A stretch of 9,595 bases of DNA from contig CAMOHW010000024.1 of assembly GCA_946615525.1 (NCBI GenBank), forward strand, positions 1-9,595, read 5' to 3'. Below the pieces are notes generated by a model. That model was not told where the DNA came from. It did no database searches and saw nothing but the letters and a program-made list of their open reading frames with translations. Both the position numbers and the translations under genes were made by a program. Shown piece after piece: positions 6,580 through 9,595 of the stretch (positions within the stretch are counted from its first letter, which is position 1; every line of letters begins with the position of its first letter). The stretch is from an uncultured Clostridia bacterium. Its GTDB lineage: Bacteria; Bacillota; Clostridia; Oscillospirales; CAG-272.

Positions 6580-7962
6580 ATGTCTGAAAACAAATACGAT
6601 TCGCTTTGCTATCAAAAAAAGTCCGTCTATGAAAAAGCCGGTGACAAAATTGTAGAACAGGCGTATGACTACGCCAAAAAATATATGCGCTTTCTGGATT
6701 CTTCCAAAACCGAGCGCGAGGCAGTTGTGGAAAGCATCCGCATTGCCGAGGATGCCGGATACCGCGCCTGGACCTTTGGACAGCCGATCAAAACCGGCGA
6801 CAAACTTTATTACAACAACCGCGGCAAAAATCTGTTTTTATTCCACATCGGCACCGAGCCGATCGATTGCGGCATTCGCATTACCGGCGCGCATATCGAC
6901 TCGCCGCGCCTGGACCTGAAACAAAATCCCGTTTTTGAGGACCACGACCTGTGCTACCTGAAAACGCACTACTACGGCGGCATTCGCAAATACCAGTGGC
7001 TTGCCATGCCTTTGGCGCTCCACGGCGTTGTGGTCAAGCAGAGCGGCGAAGTGGTCAATATTGAAATTGGCGAAAAGGACTCCGACCCGGTCATGTATAT
7101 CACCGACCTGTTGCCGCACCTGGCGCAAAACGAAGTAACCAAGCCGGTTTCCCAGGCGTTCCAGGCGGAAAAACTCAACATTCTTGTCGGCAGTCGTCCG
7201 CTGGATTGTGAGGAAAATCAGTCGGCAAAAATGACCGTTTTGAACTATCTTTTTGAAACCTACGGAATTACCGAGGAAGATCTGCAATCGGCAGAACTTT
7301 CCATCGTTCCCGCCGGAAAGGCGCGCGACCTCGGTCTTGACCGCTCCATGATCTGCGCTTACGGTCACGATGACCGCTGCTGTGCTTACCCATCGCTGAC
7401 CGCCATGATCGATTCCGATGAAAAGATCCACACCACCATGTGTTCTCTGGTGGACAAAGAGGAAACCGGATCGGACGGTGTGACCGGCGCGCAATCCAGC
7501 ATTACCGTTGACCTGATCAGTGAGATCGCACGTGCTTTGGGTGGCAATCCCGCAACCGTTCGCGCCAATTCCAAATGCCTTTCCAGTGATGTTTCGGCAA
7601 TTTTCGACCCCGCCTTCAAAGATGTTTTTGAAGAACGCAACTCCGCCCTTTTGGGTTGCGGTGTTGCCATGTGCAAGTTCACCGGTGCGCGCGGAAAATC
7701 CGGCACCTCGGACGCAAGTGCCGAGCTGGTTGCCTGGGTGCGCCGTTGCCTGAACGAGGCAGGCGTGGTTTGGCAGACCTGCGAACTTGGCAAGGTGGAT
7801 TTGGGCGGTGGCGGAACCATTGCAAAATATATGGCAAACCAGAACATTGACACCATTGACCTGGGCGTTGGCGTTCTCTCCATGCACGCGCCCTACGAGG
7901 TCATTGCGAAGGTCGATCTTTATGAGGCCTACCGCGCATTTTGCGCCTTCTATCGTTTTTGA
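6580..7962 (+). CDS. M18-family zinc aminopeptidase
   Basis: 460 aa, the size of bacterial peptidase family M18 (aspartyl aminopeptidase/Lap4-like) enzymes, which form large cytosolic oligomers and remove N-terminal residues from peptides with a two-metal centre. Expected metal and catalytic residues are present in order: H105-x-D107 in GAHIDSP, the DD pair in YGHDDR (261-266), E294-E295 in DKEETGSDG (292-300), D337 in SSDVSA, and H436 in SMHAPYE. The C-terminus VDLYEAYRAFCAFY is also typical. There is no signal peptide. The start is the ATG at 6580, 8 nt after AAGGAG (6566-6571); a TTG at 6574 is in frame but too close to that site. It lies 35 nt after coaE and ends 6 nt before prfA in the same reading frame. 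The preferred substrate residue cannot be told from sequence, so no gene symbol is given. Confidence 0.95.
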   Translation: MSENKYDSLCYQKKSVYEKAGDKIVEQAYDYAKKYMRFLDSSKTEREAVVESIRIAEDAGYRAWTFGQPIKTGDKLYYNNRGKNLFLFHIGTEPIDCGIRITGAHIDSPRLDLKQNPVFEDHDLCYLKTHYYGGIRKYQWLAMPLALHGVVVKQSGEVVNIEIGEKDSDPVMYITDLLPHLAQNEVTKPVSQAFQAEKLNILVGSRPLDCEENQSAKMTVLNYLFETYGITEEDLQSAELSIVPAGKARDLGLDRSMICAYGHDDRCCAYPSLTAMIDSDEKIHTTMCSLVDKEETGSDGVTGAQSSITVDLISEIARALGGNPATVRANSKCLSSDVSAIFDPAFKDVFEERNSALLGCGVAMCKFTGARGKSGTSDASAELVAWVRRCLNEAGVVWQTCELGKVDLGGGGTIAKYMANQNIDTIDLGVGVLSMHAPYEVIAKVDLYEAYRAFCAFYRF

Positions 7963-7968
7963 TCGGCA

Positions 7969-9048
7969 ATGACAGACCGTTTTCTGGAACAGCTGACCGG
8001 CGCCAAAGAAAAGTTTTTGCAAATGGAGGCCTCGCTCTCCGATCCCGCCGTTCTTGCCGATCCGGCAAAGTATGCCGCCGTGATGAAAGAATACCGTCGG
8101 CTTTCCCCGCTGGCGGAAAAAGCGACCGCCTTTGACCACGCAAAAAGGACCGCCGACGATGCCCTGCACCTTTTGGAGGAGACCGCCGACGCCGAACTGC
8201 GCGAGCTTGCAAACGCCGAGCTGAAAACCGCGCGCGCCGATATGGAGACGCTGACCCGCGAGATCACGCTCCTGCTTTTGCCGCGCGACCCCAACGATGA
8301 AAAAAATGTGATGGTGGAGATCCGCGCGGGGGCGGGCGGCGAGGAAGCCGCTCTGTTTGCCGCCGATCTTTACCGGATGTATTGTATGTTTGCCACGGCA
8401 AACGGATTTCGCACCTCTATGATGAGTTCCACTCCCACCGAACTGGGCGGTTTTCGCGCAGTTGTATTCTTGGTGGAGGGCCTGGGTGCCTATTCCCGCC
8501 TGCGCTTTGAAAGCGGTGTTCACCGCGTCCAGCGCGTTCCCACCACCGAGTCGCAGGGGCGGATCCAGACCTCCACGGCAACGGTTGCCGTCTTGCCCGA
8601 AGCCGACGAGGTAGAGGTGCAGATCAACCCCGCCGATCTGGTTTTTGAATCCTGCAAATCCAGCGGTGCCGGAGGTCAGCATATCAACAAGACCGAATCC
8701 GCCGTCCGTCTGACGCACAAGCCCACCGGAATTGTGGTGGAGTGTCAGGAGGAGCGCAGTCAGTTCAAAAACAAGGACAAAGCCCTGCAAATGCTCCGCA
8801 CCATTCTTTATGACCGCGAAAAGCGCGAGCATGACGAGCAAATTGCCTCCGACCGCCGCGAGCAGGTCGGCACCGGAGACCGGAGCGAAAAGATACGCAC
8901 CTACAATTTCCCGCAGAACCGCGTGACCGATCACCGCATCGGGCTTTCGCTTCATTCGCTCGACTCGTTTTTGAACGGGCGGATCGACGCTATGATCGAC
9001 GCGCTCGCCGTTGCCGAGGCAACAAAAAAGATTGCCGAAGTGAATTGA
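7969..9048 (+). CDS. prfA: Peptide chain release factor 1 (RF1)
   Basis: 359 aa, standard RF1 length. RF1 recognises UAA and UAG in the ribosomal A site and triggers release of the finished peptide. Seen: an N-terminal helical domain; RAGAGGEEAALFA (119-131); the codon-recognition loop with PTT (191-193, matching the RF1 PxT and not the RF2 SPF motif) in VPTTESQGR; the catalytic GGQ (235-237) in SSGAGGQHINKTESAVR; VECQEERSQ (257-265); and YNFPQNRVTDHR (312-323). No Shine-Dalgarno precedes the ATG. The aminopeptidase stop TGA lies in the same frame, separated only by TCG GCA, so initiation is probably by translational coupling or re-initiation. The Gln of GGQ is normally methylated by PrmC, whose gene often lies beside prfA but is not within this window after prfA. 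tsaC follows after 23 nt. Confidence 0.98.
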   Translation: MTDRFLEQLTGAKEKFLQMEASLSDPAVLADPAKYAAVMKEYRRLSPLAEKATAFDHAKRTADDALHLLEETADAELRELANAELKTARADMETLTREITLLLLPRDPNDEKNVMVEIRAGAGGEEAALFAADLYRMYCMFATANGFRTSMMSSTPTELGGFRAVVFLVEGLGAYSRLRFESGVHRVQRVPTTESQGRIQTSTATVAVLPEADEVEVQINPADLVFESCKSSGAGGQHINKTESAVRLTHKPTGIVVECQEERSQFKNKDKALQMLRTILYDREKREHDEQIASDRREQVGTGDRSEKIRTYNFPQNRVTDHRIGLSLHSLDSFLNGRIDAMIDALAVAEATKKIAEVN

Positions 9049-9057
9049 TTTTTGATT

Positions 9058-9062
9058 GAGGT
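9058..9062 (+). promoter_or_regulatory. Ribosome binding site for the tsaC UUG start
   Basis: GAGGT stands 9 nt before TTG at 9072. An in-frame TGA at 9057-9059 and the absence of any nearby in-frame ATG or GTG leave this TTG as the only conventional start. The spacing is slightly long. Confidence 0.55.
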
Positions 9063-9071
9063 ATTTTTGCA

Positions 9072-9595
9072 TTGAACACCCAAATCATTCCGATTTTTGA
9101 CCCCAAAAGGCAGGAAGAAGACCTGCGCCGCGCCGCAGAGATCATTCGCGGCGGCGGTTTGGTCGCTTTTCCGACCGAAACGGTTTACGGTCTTGGAGGG
9201 GACGGGACTGACGATGACGCGGCAAAAAAGATTTATGCCGCAAAAGGTCGCCCCTCGGATAACCCCCTCATCATTCATATTGCCGAGCCGGAAGAGGCAG
9301 ACCGCTATGCCGTGGTCAACAGCACTTACCTCCGCTTGGCAAAAGCGTTTATGCCGGGTCCTTTGACGGTCATTCTCCCGCGCCGCTCCGTCATTCCCCC
9401 GTCGGTGACCGGCGGGCTGGATACCGTTGCGGTGCGTTGCCCCTCCCACCCGGTGGCGCACGCGCTGATTGCGCTTGCCGGCGTTCCGATCGCGGCGCCC
9501 TCGGCAAATCTATCGGGCAAACCCTCGCCTACCTGTGCCTCTCACGTGATCGCCGCCCTTTCGGGGCGCGTGGAGATGATCCTGGACGGCGGCGA
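9072..9595 (+). CDS. Threonylcarbamoyl-AMP synthase, TsaC/Sua5 family (5' part only)
   Basis: 174 codons are visible; the gene runs off the window end. The enzyme makes threonylcarbamoyl-AMP from threonine, bicarbonate and ATP, the first step of t6A37 modification in tRNAs reading ANN codons. Seen: VAFPTETVYGLGGD (31-44), KIYAAKGRPSDNPLIIHI (53-70) with the KxR-SxN binding signature, PGPLTVILPRR (95-105), TVAVRCPSHPVA (118-129) and the SAN motif in APSANLSGKPSP (142-153). The start is TTG at 9072, the only conventional start between an in-frame stop at 9057 and the YrdC core; it is preceded by a weak GAGGT. Whether this is short TsaC (about 200 aa) or long Sua5 with an extra C-terminal domain (about 340 aa) cannot be decided here. 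Cotranscription with prfA is likely, a pairing common in Firmicutes. Confidence 0.95.
   Translation, partial: MNTQIIPIFDPKRQEEDLRRAAEIIRGGGLVAFPTETVYGLGGDGTDDDAAKKIYAAKGRPSDNPLIIHIAEPEEADRYAVVNSTYLRLAKAFMPGPLTVILPRRSVIPPSVTGGLDTVAVRCPSHPVAHALIALAGVPIAAPSANLSGKPSPTCASHVIAALSGRVEMILDGG

Noticed and set aside
6838..9072. A 744-codon open frame on the minus strand opposite the aminopeptidase and prfA genes.
   Set aside because: It is the exact codon-aligned complement of two well-recognised genes, shows no recognisable domain, and is explained by avoidance of TTA, CTA and TCA in the sense genes.
1..9595. CRISPR arrays, tRNA or rRNA genes, insertion sequences, attachment sites, toxin-antitoxin or defence genes.
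   Set aside because: No regular direct repeats, cloverleaf candidates, transposase-like proteins or terminal inverted repeats were seen; the window is almost fully occupied by housekeeping genes.

Overview
The window looks like an ordinary chromosomal stretch of a moderately GC-rich low-G+C-lineage Gram-positive bacterium (Bacillota, class Clostridia; an Oscillospirales-type gut organism is my best guess). The reasons are the purine-rich Shine-Dalgarno sites, a WhiA next to MurB and DnaE, a Clostridia-style DnaE with an intact PHP domain, an IscU-type NifU with a Cys/His tail, and an M18 aminopeptidase of the roughly 460-residue bacterial type. The lineage is inferred from protein character and gene order; no database search was run. 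I see no sign of mobile DNA, phage, CRISPR, tRNA or rRNA.

Layout. Positions 1-272 are the 3' end of an Fe-S scaffold gene (nifU/iscU type, plus strand). It converges on a minus-strand operon, and a strong hairpin at 286-322 with U-tracts in both directions can end both transcripts. The minus-strand operon reads murB (5714-4809), whiA (4746-3859), dnaE (3830-333), with gaps of 62 and 28 nt. From the other side of a 215-bp divergent promoter region, a plus-strand operon reads coaE (5930-6544), M18 aminopeptidase (6580-7962), prfA (7969-9048) and a tsaC/Sua5 gene (9072 to the window end, cut off). Each operon has a good sigma-A-type promoter: TTGCAA-N17-TATAAT for murB and TTGAAA-N16-TATAAT for coaE. 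No gap between genes exceeds 300 bases.

How the genes fit together. The leftward operon joins peptidoglycan precursor synthesis (MurB), a cell-division/growth-linked DNA-binding protein (WhiA) and the replicative polymerase subunit (DnaE). The rapZ and yvcK genes that usually sit between murB and whiA in Firmicutes are absent from this position. The rightward operon combines the last step of CoA synthesis, peptide turnover, translation termination (RF1) and tRNA t6A synthesis, all ordinary growth functions.

I do not find a new biological system here. The points most worth a second look are modest: a repeated TTTTGCCAAAAT element flanking the coaE promoter, a cysteine-rich WhiA N-terminal domain that could bind metal, the contracted murB-whiA-dnaE order, and a prfA start with no Shine-Dalgarno that lies in the same frame six bases after the upstream UGA.
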